DNA of 7,641 bases, from assembly GCA_021159805.1 (NCBI GenBank), contig JAGHDT010000435.1, forward strand, positions 1 to 7,641, read 5' to 3'. Both the position numbers and the translations under genes were made by a program. The stretch comes from Anaerolineae bacterium. Lineage in GTDB: Bacteria > Chloroflexota > Anaerolineae > B4-G1 > SLSP01. Each line of letters begins with the position of its first letter. Position 1 is the first letter of the stretch. Positions 1-5,895 of this stretch are shown one piece after another. The notes under the pieces are model-generated. The model was given only the letters and a program-made list of their open reading frames with translations, made no database searches and had not been told where the DNA came from.

Positions 1-958
1 GCCTGAGCCAGGGAGCCAGGCGTAGAATGATGATCATCAACGGTATCTGAACGATGGGGGCAAAGGCCGCGGGGAGGGTGGCCATGCCACCAAAAGCCGT
101 AATCGCTAGGGCCAGGGTGATAGAGTGGTTCTTAGCCGTCACGCTGTAGCCGATAGCTATAGCGTCTTCGTACTCCAGTCTCGCCATCTTGGCATAGATC
201 ATGGCGATGACGAACAGCAGCGAGTAGAGCACAGCGATGGCTGGGATGAGCAGCAGATTGATATGGGGCTGGCTGAGGATATTGCTGGCCTGCATTCCCA
301 CGGCGACAAAGACGATGGCATACATTCCCAGACTGGATACCGCTGGAAGCACCGGCAGGATGTGCTGGTAGGTGGCCTGGCCCCAGCGCCGCAAGATGAA
401 ATAGCGAGTCAATACCCCGGCAGCCAGCGGAAGAAGGACCACATATGACAGTTGCTTGACCATCAGCAAGAAATCCACCGGCACATAGGCCCCTGCTAGC
501 ACCGTCATCCACAGGGGCACGGCGATGATGACCAGGATCAACCCAGCAGCGACGATACTCAGCGCCGTCTCCACCCGCCCTTTGGCAAAGCCGGTCCAGG
601 CCGCCACCATCCCACTTCCGGCCACCGTGACTTTCAAGATGAAACCGGCGATCAAGTAAGGGTCGCTACTCCGGAAAAAGAGCCAGGCGAACAGCGCGGC
701 CAGCGGCGGGCTGACGACGAAATTGATGATCAGTGCCGCCAACACCACTTTGGGGTTGCGAAGCGCCTTGGCCGCATTCTCTATCCGAAAGTTGATCATC
801 ATCGGGTAAAGCATAAAGAACAGGGGCACCGACACCCAGGGTTTGAGTGATTTCATAGCCTGGGGCGCAGCGTTGCCCACGATCAGTGCCAACCCGATAT
901 CCAACAGCACGAATAACGGGAGATACTTGCGGAGTATCCCAAAGAGCTTCTTCCACAC
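1..958 (-). CDS. Acr3-like / bile acid:sodium symporter superfamily transporter (3' end cut off by window)
   Basis: Membrane carrier of the BASS/Acr3 superfamily, normally about 10 membrane helices. The visible 319 residues read as alternating hydrophobic segments and short charged loops. Acr3-like signatures: FFMLYPMM followed by the NFRIEN loop, MVAAWTGFAKG (about residues 115-125), and TAKNHSITLALAI near the end, matching the TARN-type unwound helix. Acr3 proteins export arsenite. Their essential cysteine lies in a PC-x-x-MV motif; here that site reads AGSGMV and the visible protein has no cysteine. Arsenite is therefore uncertain as substrate; an organic anion or sulfur compound is possible. 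Start: GTG at 958 is preceded by GGAGG (969-965) at good spacing. An in-frame ATG at 973 lies upstream of that site, so it is not preferred. The gene follows the TauE/SafE gene after 136 nt and is probably the distal gene of the same unit. The family call is fairly firm, the substrate open. Confidence 0.8.
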   Translation of the reverse strand, partial: MWKKLFGILRKYLPLFVLLDIGLALIVGNAAPQAMKSLKPWVSVPLFFMLYPMMINFRIENAAKALRNPKVVLAALIINFVVSPPLAALFAWLFFRSSDPYLIAGFILKVTVAGSGMVAAWTGFAKGRVETALSIVAAGLILVIIAVPLWMTVLAGAYVPVDFLLMVKQLSYVVLLPLAAGVLTRYFILRRWGQATYQHILPVLPAVSSLGMYAIVFVAVGMQASNILSQPHINLLLIPAIAVLYSLLFVIAMIYAKMARLEYEDAIAIGYSVTAKNHSITLALAITAFGGMATLPAAFAPIVQIPLMIIILRLAPWLR

Positions 959-962
959 GACA

Positions 963-969
963 CACCTCC
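963..969 (-). promoter_or_regulatory. Ribosome binding site that selects the GTG start of the Acr3-like gene
   Basis: GGAGGTG on the minus strand lies just upstream of GTG at 958-956. An in-frame ATG at 973-971 lies upstream of this site and would leave it inside the coding region, so GTG is the better start. Seen in sequence. Confidence 0.65.
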
Positions 970-980
970 ACATGATTCAG

Positions 981-1023
981 GGTTAGAGTCTTATTCCACG
1001 ACGAAACTAACCTGGACTCTACC
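981..1023 (-). other. Possible alternative stem-loops upstream of the Acr3-like gene
   Basis: In the minus-strand transcript GGTAGAGTC (1023-1015) can pair with GACTCTAACC (990-981) with one bulge. GGTTAG (1012-1007), inside the loop of that stem, can instead pair with CTAACC (986-981). The two pairings share bases 981-986 and exclude each other. The structure ends 11 nt before the ribosome binding site at 969. It may only be chance complementarity; no known riboswitch class is recognised. Confidence 0.25.
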
Positions 1024-1094
1024 TGGGTGGAGAACGGTCGGCTCGACAGGGATGTCCCCGTACCCGATGACAACAGTAGTGCATCGTGATGACC

Positions 1095-1853
1095 CTAGTT
1101 CAGGATCACGTCTTTGATAATAATCAACGCCGCCACGGCCAGCAGCACCCAGCCAAAGACCTGCTTGACCGCGCGGGATTTCATCCGCCCGGCCATCAGC
1201 CGCGATCCGAGCTGGCTGCCCAGCAGCACCGCGACGACGCTGGCGATCCACGCCCACCACTGCGGCTGGGCAGCCGTCGCCAGGTGAGAGATGAAACTGG
1301 AGGTGCCCGAGCACGTCACTACAAAGGCCGAAGTAGCCGCCGCGCTCTTGGCCTCCAGCCCGGCAATGTACAGAAGCGGCACAACAAACGAACCACCGCC
1401 GCGCCCGATCAGCCCGGCCACGATCCCCAGCCCGCTGCCGGCGGTCAGGCCCAGTGTCACACGCCCTTTGGGTGACATCTCGCCGCCCTTGGGTTTCCAG
1501 CCCGAGAGCATCAACACCGCTGCAGCCGCCGTGAAGAGAGCGAAAAAGACCAATAGCGGCTTGACCGGCAGCTGCACGTTCAGCCACACGCCCAATGGGG
1601 CGAAGACGATCATCGCTACGGCAAAAGGAATCGCCACCGGCCAGGCGATCAGTTTTCTGCGGCCATAGGTGATCGCTGCCGAGCTGCTGTTGACCACGTT
1701 CAGCAGCATGCCCAACGGCACCGCTTCGGTCTTGAAATCCATGCCCATCCAATACAGGATAGGGACGTAAAGCTGCGATCCGCCCATGCCCAACATGGAA
1801 AAGACAAAGGCGATGACGAAAAAGATGGGGGGGGCTAGGTAAAACACACTCAT
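1095..1853 (-). CDS. TauE/SafE family sulfite/sulfur-compound exporter-like membrane protein
   Basis: Protein of 252 residues in the TauE/SafE (DUF81) family, which transports sulfur-containing anions such as sulfite, sulfoacetate or thiosulfate across the inner membrane. It shows the internal duplication typical of the family: GMGGSQLYVP at residues 22-31 and GRGGGSFVVP at 150-159, each in the first helix of a half. Both halves are otherwise hydrophobic, with seven to eight predicted helices, and a charged loop (about 117-132) divides them. The only cysteine is C181. Start: ATG at 1853 has GAGGAGG (1867-1861) upstream at ideal spacing. An in-frame ATG at 1910 would add 19 residues of non-membrane sequence and place this site inside the gene. 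It lies 71 nt after a rhodanese, a pairing often seen in sulfur-handling clusters, so a sulfur oxyanion is the likely substrate. The exact substrate cannot be read from sequence. Confidence 0.9.
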   Translation of the reverse strand: MSVFYLAPPIFFVIAFVFSMLGMGGSQLYVPILYWMGMDFKTEAVPLGMLLNVVNSSSAAITYGRRKLIAWPVAIPFAVAMIVFAPLGVWLNVQLPVKPLLVFFALFTAAAAVLMLSGWKPKGGEMSPKGRVTLGLTAGSGLGIVAGLIGRGGGSFVVPLLYIAGLEAKSAAATSAFVVTCSGTSSFISHLATAAQPQWWAWIASVVAVLLGSQLGSRLMAGRMKSRAVKQVFGWVLLAVAALIIIKDVILN

Positions 1854-1860
1854 AACTGTA

Positions 1861-1867
1861 CCTCCTC
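1861..1867 (-). promoter_or_regulatory. Ribosome binding site fixing the TauE/SafE start
   Basis: GAGGAGG on the minus strand, 7 nt upstream of ATG at 1853. It decides between this start and the in-frame ATG at 1910. Confidence 0.75.
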
Positions 1868-1880
1868 GAGTCACAATGAC

Positions 1881-1915
1881 CCGGTCTGACAAGCTAGTTG
1901 CGCCTGTCATACCGG
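1881..1915 (-). other. Stem-loop between the rhodanese and TauE/SafE genes
   Basis: Arms CCGGTCTGACA (1881-1891) and TGTCATACCGG (1905-1915) are complementary at 10 of 11 positions around a 13-nt loop. It lies after the rhodanese stop and 14 nt before the TauE ribosome binding site. There is no T-run on the minus strand, so it is not a standard terminator. It could be an mRNA stability or processing hairpin, or an operator-like palindrome. Confidence 0.45.
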
Positions 1916-1924
1916 CGTATTTAC

Positions 1925-2314
1925 TTACTGCATGGTGCGTTTATGAACCTTGCCCGGCTTGAGCTCTGCAGTCAGCGCCTCATAACCACCGTCCAGGATG
2001 CGCACGTTCTTCAGCCCACGGAACTGCAAGTAGGCAAACGCCACCACCGAACGCACACCCGACGAGCAAAAGGTAGCCACCAGTCGGTCGGTAGGCACCT
2101 CGTCCCAACGTTGGGATAGATCGTGGATGGGAATGTGCAGCGCAAAGGGCAAGGCCAGGTAATCGGTCTCTGCGCAAGAGCGCAGGTCCAGCAACACAGC
2201 ATCCTCACTCTGTCTCCGCACAAAGAACTGGGCTGGAGTCACCTTGTGCTGTGCTGTGCCCCAAAAACTCAAATCCAATCCGGAAAGCCATCTGTCAAAC
2301 GTTTCAGTTTCCAT
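1925..2314 (-). CDS. Single-domain rhodanese-like sulfurtransferase
   Basis: Soluble 129-residue protein with one rhodanese domain. Rhodaneses carry sulfane sulfur as a cysteine persulfide and pass it to thiophilic acceptors. The active-site loop is CSSGVR, with catalytic Cys83 and Arg88 in the C-X4-R arrangement. Other family marks are AVLLDLRS (39-46), LPFALHIPIHDLSQRWDEVP (55-74) and ILDGGYEALT (106-115). A 25-residue N-terminal extension carries DLSFWG before the domain. A second cysteine, C47, lies after the LLDLR strand. Length and loop size fit a thiosulfate- or polysulfide-type rhodanese rather than a Cdc25-like phosphatase, which has a seven-residue loop. The ribosome binding site AAGGAG (2324-2319) precedes ATG at slightly short spacing. 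It starts 32 nt after the CDF pump stop and precedes the TauE/SafE gene, which suggests cytoplasmic sulfide or persulfide handling coupled to export. Confidence 0.92.
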   Translation of the reverse strand: METETFDRWLSGLDLSFWGTAQHKVTPAQFFVRRQSEDAVLLDLRSCAETDYLALPFALHIPIHDLSQRWDEVPTDRLVATFCSSGVRSVVAFAYLQFRGLKNVRILDGGYEALTAELKPGKVHKRTMQ

Positions 2315-2339
2315 TTCTCTCCTTGTTTCTGTATGATAC

Positions 2340-2357
2340 CGCTAGCTTAAACTAGCG
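2340..2357 (-). other. Small stem-loop over the CDF stop codon
   Basis: CGCTAG (2340-2345) and CTAGCG (2352-2357) form a perfect 6-bp stem around a 6-nt loop containing the TAA stop of the CDF gene. No T-run follows. It is probably minor in an operon with only 32 nt to the next start. Confidence 0.3.
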
Positions 2358-3261
2358 ATTCGTCCACGCACACCTCTGTCCCCTGTCCGCAACTCTCACA
2401 CTCGAACTGAATGGTGGTGTGCTCGATCTCGAACTTCTCGGTCAAGGTCTCTTTTAGCTGATCCATCACCTCCTGCGTCTTGCTCAGGGCCTGATCGGCC
2501 AGCACCACGTGGGCGCTTAGGGCCACGTAGCCGGGACTGACCGTCCACACGTGCAGATCGTGCACTTCTTCCACCCCCGCTACCTGGCTCATCCGCTCTG
2601 CTACCTGAGACACGGACATTCCCTCCGGCGCCCCCTCGGCCAAGATGTGCACCGCCGTGCGCAGCACTCGCCCTGAGCCAAGCAGGACGATGACGCCGAT
2701 CAGCACGCTGATCAATGGATCAGCCAGGGTCCAGCCGGTGAGTAGGATGACCACCCCGGCGACGATGACGCCCACCGAGGCCAGCGCGTCTCCCAGGACG
2801 TGCAAGAAGGCGCTGCGCACGTTCAGGTCATGGTGATCGTGCTCCCTCAGCACCAGGGCGACGACCAAGTTGACCACCAGCCCGATCACGGCTACGACCA
2901 GCATCGGCCCGGCCAGCACCGGGGCTGGATGCCGAAACCGCCCCCACGCTTCCCGGAATATCTCAAAGGCGACCAGCAGCAGCGTGGCCCCGTTGGTGAG
3001 GGCAGCCAGCACCTGCATGCGCTGGAAGCCGTAGGTGTGACGGTCATCGGGTGGCAGGGCGGCCAGCCGCAGGGCGACGTAGCTCATCCCCAGCGCGAAC
3101 AGGTCCAGGAAGACGTGGGCTGCGTCTGAAAGCAGGGCCAGGCTGCCGGTCCACAGTCCGCCGATAATCTCAGCGACCAGGATCAGGCCAGTCAGGGCCA
3201 GCGACAGGAGGAAGCGGTTTTCGACCCGGTGGGTATCCCGCGTCATCATTGAGCCATCCAT
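2347..3261 (-). CDS. CDF family divalent cation efflux protein (CzcD/ZitB-like)
   Basis: Inner-membrane proton/cation antiporter of 304 residues, exporting Zn2+, Cd2+, Co2+ or a similar ion. Six helices cover about residues 16-205. The metal site residues of helix 2 are in SDAAHVFLD (D46, H49, D53) and those of helix 5 in HVLGDA (H154, D158), the His/Asp pattern of zinc-type CDFs. A short His-rich loop, HDHH, lies at 141-144 before helix 5. The C-terminal ferredoxin-like cytoplasmic domain shows HDLHVWTVSPG (234-244) and HTTIQFE (281-287), then a tail with C288, C291 and C298 that could bind metal or a thiol reagent. The ATG at 3261 lies 8 nt after the previous stop, with only a weak ribosome binding site. 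M5 or M6 are alternative starts after GGATGG. The short spacing implies translational coupling to the MIP18-like gene. Metal choice is unproven. Confidence 0.93.
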   Translation of the reverse strand: MDGSMMTRDTHRVENRFLLSLALTGLILVAEIIGGLWTGSLALLSDAAHVFLDLFALGMSYVALRLAALPPDDRHTYGFQRMQVLAALTNGATLLLVAFEIFREAWGRFRHPAPVLAGPMLVVAVIGLVVNLVVALVLREHDHHDLNVRSAFLHVLGDALASVGVIVAGVVILLTGWTLADPLISVLIGVIVLLGSGRVLRTAVHILAEGAPEGMSVSQVAERMSQVAGVEEVHDLHVWTVSPGYVALSAHVVLADQALSKTQEVMDQLKETLTEKFEIEHTTIQFECESCGQGTEVCVDESLV

Positions 3262-3269
3262 GCCGGGTT

Positions 3270-3515
3270 CTACGGCTCATCCAGCTGGGCGGTCTTGGCC
3301 ACTGCCACACCCGGCACCGCAGCCATAGCCTGCGGTGCCGGCGCGGCGATCAGCCCCTCTATCGGGCAAAAGGGCGCCGTCAGCACCCTCTGGACCTCGA
3401 TCTTTCCCTCGTCATCCAGCTCAGTGTTGCGGACCACACGGATGCCTACCATATTCATCTCGGTCTCCGGGTCCACGGCCGGGCGCAACGCTCTACGAAG
3501 TCCGCCTTTGGTCAT
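3270..3515 (-). CDS. MIP18/DUF59 family small protein (metal-sulfur cluster assembly-like)
   Basis: Small cytoplasmic protein of 81 residues resembling the MIP18/DUF59 (SufT/PaaD-like) family, whose members help mature iron-sulfur proteins. Seen features: LRPAVDPET (10-18) matching the family's L-x-x-V-x-DPE start, VGIRVVRNTELDDEGKI matching the G-L-V motif and following strands, and LTAPFCPIEG with the conserved reactive cysteine C50. It is a little shorter than the usual 95-110 residues and ends at QLDEP, where relatives usually continue with a tryptophan-containing tail. Start: ATG at 3515 has GGAGGG (3528-3523) 7 nt upstream; the in-frame TTG at 3530 lies upstream of this site and is not preferred. 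It sits 42 nt after the CFA synthase and 8 nt before the CDF pump. Its role may be Fe-S repair under metal or sulfur stress, which is inference. Confidence 0.75.
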   Translation of the reverse strand: MTKGGLRRALRPAVDPETEMNMVGIRVVRNTELDDEGKIEVQRVLTAPFCPIEGLIAAPAPQAMAAVPGVAVAKTAQLDEP

Positions 3516-3522
3516 TCTGGTT

Positions 3523-3528
3523 CCCTCC
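3523..3528 (-). promoter_or_regulatory. Ribosome binding site fixing the MIP18-like start
   Basis: GGAGGG on the minus strand, 7 nt before ATG at 3515. It excludes the TTG codon at 3530, which overlaps it. Confidence 0.65.
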
Positions 3529-3557
3529 AAGTCCTCTCATATCTCGCCGGTTTAGCC

Positions 3558-4850
3558 CTATTCGGTGCACCAGTCGGCACGGGTCAGGGGTAGACCACTC
3601 TGCCCTTTCTCATCCGGCTTAACCAGCAACGCCTGGTAGACGTTAAGCTGTCCCGCTGTGAAGCCATAGGCCGATCCGGACATGAATAGCCGCCAAACAC
3701 GGTAGGTAGGCTCGTCCACGAAGCGTAGAGCCTCGTCGTGGTGAGCCTCCAGACGACGCACCCAATGGCGCAACGTCAAAGCGTAATGATCGCGCAGGCT
3801 CTCCACGTCGCGTACCTCGAACCCAGCCTCCTCCGCCGCCTGCAACGTGCGGCTAATAGGCACCAACTCGCCATCCGGGAAGACGTAGGTATCGGAGAAG
3901 GACCGGCCACTCTGGGGGCGCTCCTCGAAGGTATTGGCAATGCCATGGTTGAGAAAGACCCCGCCCGGTCTGAGTAGATGCTGTGCCCGCTTGAAATAAG
4001 GTGGCAGCAGGGCCGCGCCCACGTGCTCGAACATGCCCACGCTGACCAGGGCGTCAAAGCCCTCCGGCCTGTCCATCTGCCGGTAATCGCGGACCAGCAC
4101 ACGGCACCGGTCGGCCAACCCGGCGACGGCGATACGCTCGTTGGCCCACTCAGCCTGGGGCTGGCTCAAGGTGATGCCGGTCGCGTCCACGCCGTAGTGC
4201 TGCGCAGCATAGATCACCAACCCTCCCCAGCCGCAGCCGATGTCGAGTAGCTGTTGGCCGGGCCGCAGCCGCATCTTACGGCAGAGCATGTCCAGTTTAC
4301 GCTCCTGGGCCGGGTCCAGATCCTCGTCGGAGCGAGCGAAATAGGCACAGGAATAGATCATCTGCCGGTCAAGCCACAGGGCATAAAAGTCGCTGGAAAC
4401 ATCGTAGTGATAGGTCACTGCTTGACGGTCGCGTTCGGGCGAATGGCGCTGACCGCCCAGTTCAGCTCGACCGCGCTGCCCGGTTTGGTGCTTGGGGCCG
4501 GCCGGCAAGCGCAACAGGTCACGGGCCAGCCCCAGCTTGTCCACAAGTCCAAGGGCATCCCGGTTCAACGTCTCGGCAAGAACAAAGACGGCCTCGATAT
4601 TGCCCTCGATGTCGAAATCGTTGTAGAGATAGGCCTCAGCCAGACCTAGTTCTGTGCCCGGCAGGAGCATCTGGCGCAGGGCGCCCGGGTGTTTGAATAC
4701 CAGCGTAGCTGGGTGCGGAGCATCGTCTGGCCAGAGAGTGCCGTCCCACAGTCGCACGCCTACTTCTTGCGCGGCATCACTGCTGAACAGCTTGTCAAGC
4801 AGGGAAAGCGTCACACGGGTCGCTTGGTTAGCAACAGAATCCGCAGGCAT
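3558..4850 (-). CDS. cfa: Cyclopropane-fatty-acyl-phospholipid synthase family methyltransferase
   Basis: SAM-dependent enzyme of 430 residues that adds a methylene bridge to cis double bonds of acyl chains in membrane phospholipids, at the inner face of the membrane. The N-terminal lipid-binding region (1-130) contains LGLAEAYLYNDFDIEG (68-83). Catalytic motifs follow: TYHYDVSSDFY (146-156), YSCAYF with C168, the SAM-binding LLDIGCGWGG (201-210), GITLSQPQ (225-232), VGMFEHVG (271-278) with E275 and H276 for bicarbonate binding, DTYVFPDGEL (320-329), DHYALTLRHW (354-363) and YGF (395-397). All are at expected spacing and the length is close to full. ATG at 4850 has AGGAG about 8 nt upstream. 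It follows the ArsR-OsmC gene after 220 nt and precedes the MIP18-like gene by 42 nt. Cyclopropanation usually hardens membranes against acid, metal or oxidative stress. A related mycolic-type methylation cannot be excluded from sequence alone. Confidence 0.95.
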   Translation of the reverse strand: MPADSVANQATRVTLSLLDKLFSSDAAQEVGVRLWDGTLWPDDAPHPATLVFKHPGALRQMLLPGTELGLAEAYLYNDFDIEGNIEAVFVLAETLNRDALGLVDKLGLARDLLRLPAGPKHQTGQRGRAELGGQRHSPERDRQAVTYHYDVSSDFYALWLDRQMIYSCAYFARSDEDLDPAQERKLDMLCRKMRLRPGQQLLDIGCGWGGLVIYAAQHYGVDATGITLSQPQAEWANERIAVAGLADRCRVLVRDYRQMDRPEGFDALVSVGMFEHVGAALLPPYFKRAQHLLRPGGVFLNHGIANTFEERPQSGRSFSDTYVFPDGELVPISRTLQAAEEAGFEVRDVESLRDHYALTLRHWVRRLEAHHDEALRFVDEPTYRVWRLFMSGSAYGFTAGQLNVYQALLVKPDEKGQSGLPLTRADWCTE

Positions 4851-5070
4851 CTCACGGTCTCCTTTCGTGATTTTCTTTGTGTCCTTCTTGGGACCTTTCG
4901 GTCAGCCTGGAGAGTTCAGGGCGGTATGGACAAGCATCCACCCGTCCACCAGGCTATGGCATTGATACTTTGTCGATCTTGACTTGAATGCTGGTTGAAG
5001 GTAGTCCACCGCGTGGGCCGGCGGTGGATGGGGGTTGCAGGCGACAGAGGCCGGAAACTGATGGCATCGC
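4851..5070 (-). other. 220-nt gap between arsR-osmC and cfa, with a stem-loop
   Basis: No coding sequence is convincing here. TCCACCGC (5005-5012) and GCGGTGGA (5021-5028) form an 8-bp perfect stem with an 8-nt loop, starting 42 nt after the arsR-osmC stop. No T-run follows on the minus strand. It may attenuate or stabilise the message between the regulator and the structural genes. I saw no clear internal promoter for cfa, though a weak one cannot be excluded. Confidence 0.4.
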
Positions 5071-5895
5071 CTATACATCAGCATCTTCCTTCATGTCGCC
5101 CAACGCTGCCTGCGCCTGTCTCACAAGCACGCCTTCAGGCGCCAGACCATCAATGAGTGTGTTGGTCACGGTCCCCCAGCCAATGGCCAGTTCGTGCAGA
5201 CGCTGCAGTTTTTCCTCCGACTCGGAGCTGTCAATCACCAGGTGATAGGCGATGTGGTCCAGGGCGGGCGGCTCATCGTGTCGCGTGGCATCGAAGTCCA
5301 CGCGTGCCCCATCGATCTTAAGATGCATTTTTTCTGCGATCGCGGTGACGTTGGTCAGGATGCAGGCACCCAGTGCAGCCAGTAGCGTCTCCGCCGCATT
5401 AAACCCCGCGCTCCCATCACCTTTCTTGATGTTCAACATCAAGTTGTGGCCGCGTGCTTCGGCCCGTGCCCGTTGTTCGGATTTCTGTTCGACCGTCACT
5501 CGATAGCCTATGGTCTCAGATTCGTTGGTCATCTCGGTACCTCTGCCCCCCCGACTCGCGACTTTTGTATGTGCCGACACCCCTGAACCGAGATCCTCAG
5601 GGGTGTCGGCACATGCACCCAACTGGTCGTGAATGGTGTCGGCCAGGTGGAGAAGAGCATAGACCTCAGGACGCGAGACGGAATACCATATGTGCAATCC
5701 GTCCTTGCGGAAACAGACCAAGCTGGCCTCACGCAGCACCGTGAGTTGCTGCGACACGTAGGCCTGCCTGAGATGGAGTGTTTCCTCAATCTCACATACA
5801 CATAGTTCCTTGCCTTGCAGCGTACCCAGGATCGCCAAGCGCTTGGGATGCGACAGCGCTTTGTACAGCTCCGCTAGTTCCTCTAGTGTGGCCAT
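5071..5895 (-). CDS. ArsR-family repressor fused in frame to an OsmC/Ohr-family domain
   Basis: Open frame of 274 residues with two domains. Residues 1-95 are an ArsR/SmtB winged-helix repressor: ALSHPKRLAIL (13-23), ELCVCEIEETL (30-40) with C32 and C34 as in metal- or thiol-sensing ArsR proteins, recognition helix QAYVSQQLTVLREA (44-57), the wing around RKDGLHIWYSV (63-73), and extra cysteines C61 and C95. Residues 126-274 are an OsmC domain: GYRVTVEQ, FNAAETLLAALGAC with the peroxidatic-type C178, and GWGTVTNTL (239-247), where the second OsmC cysteine is replaced by glycine. OsmC proteins reduce organic peroxides or handle reactive sulfur through thiols. ATG at 5895 has GGGAG upstream. An internal ATG at 5532 with AGAGG (5544-5540) could make OsmC alone. 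A seven-G tract and a hairpin lie at the seam, so this may be two overlapping genes split by an indel. It is likely the autoregulator of the downstream genes. Confidence 0.85.
   Translation of the reverse strand: MATLEELAELYKALSHPKRLAILGTLQGKELCVCEIEETLHLRQAYVSQQLTVLREASLVCFRKDGLHIWYSVSRPEVYALLHLADTIHDQLGACADTPEDLGSGVSAHTKVASRGGRGTEMTNESETIGYRVTVEQKSEQRARAEARGHNLMLNIKKGDGSAGFNAAETLLAALGACILTNVTAIAEKMHLKIDGARVDFDATRHDEPPALDHIAYHLVIDSSESEEKLQRLHELAIGWGTVTNTLIDGLAPEGVLVRQAQAALGDMKEDADV
5530..5552 (-). promoter_or_regulatory. Internal start site for OsmC and seven-G tract at the domain junction
   Basis: On the minus strand a run of seven G (5552-5546) is followed by AGAGG (5544-5540), 7 nt and ATG (5532-5530), a plausible independent start for OsmC at residue 122 of the fused frame. 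With one G fewer the ArsR frame would end at TGA (5531-5529), overlapping this ATG as ATGA, a classic coupled-gene arrangement. Confidence 0.5.
5569..5614 (-). repeat. 18-bp perfect inverted repeat inside the ArsR-OsmC linker
   Basis: ATGTGCCGACACCCCTGA is not repeated elsewhere in the window; its core arm at 5569-5586 pairs perfectly with 5597-5614 around a 10-nt loop. It encodes about residues 94-109, exactly between the ArsR and OsmC domains, and lies 25 nt before the internal OsmC ribosome binding site. No T-run follows on either strand, so it is not a canonical terminator. It could be an mRNA processing or stability element, or the relic of a former intergenic region. The pairing is seen directly; its role is inferred. 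Confidence 0.75.

Noticed and set aside
991..1752. Minus-strand open frame of 253 codons
   Set aside because: It overlaps the TauE/SafE gene in another frame; the TauE frame has the GMGG/GRGGG repeats, membrane helices and ribosome binding site.
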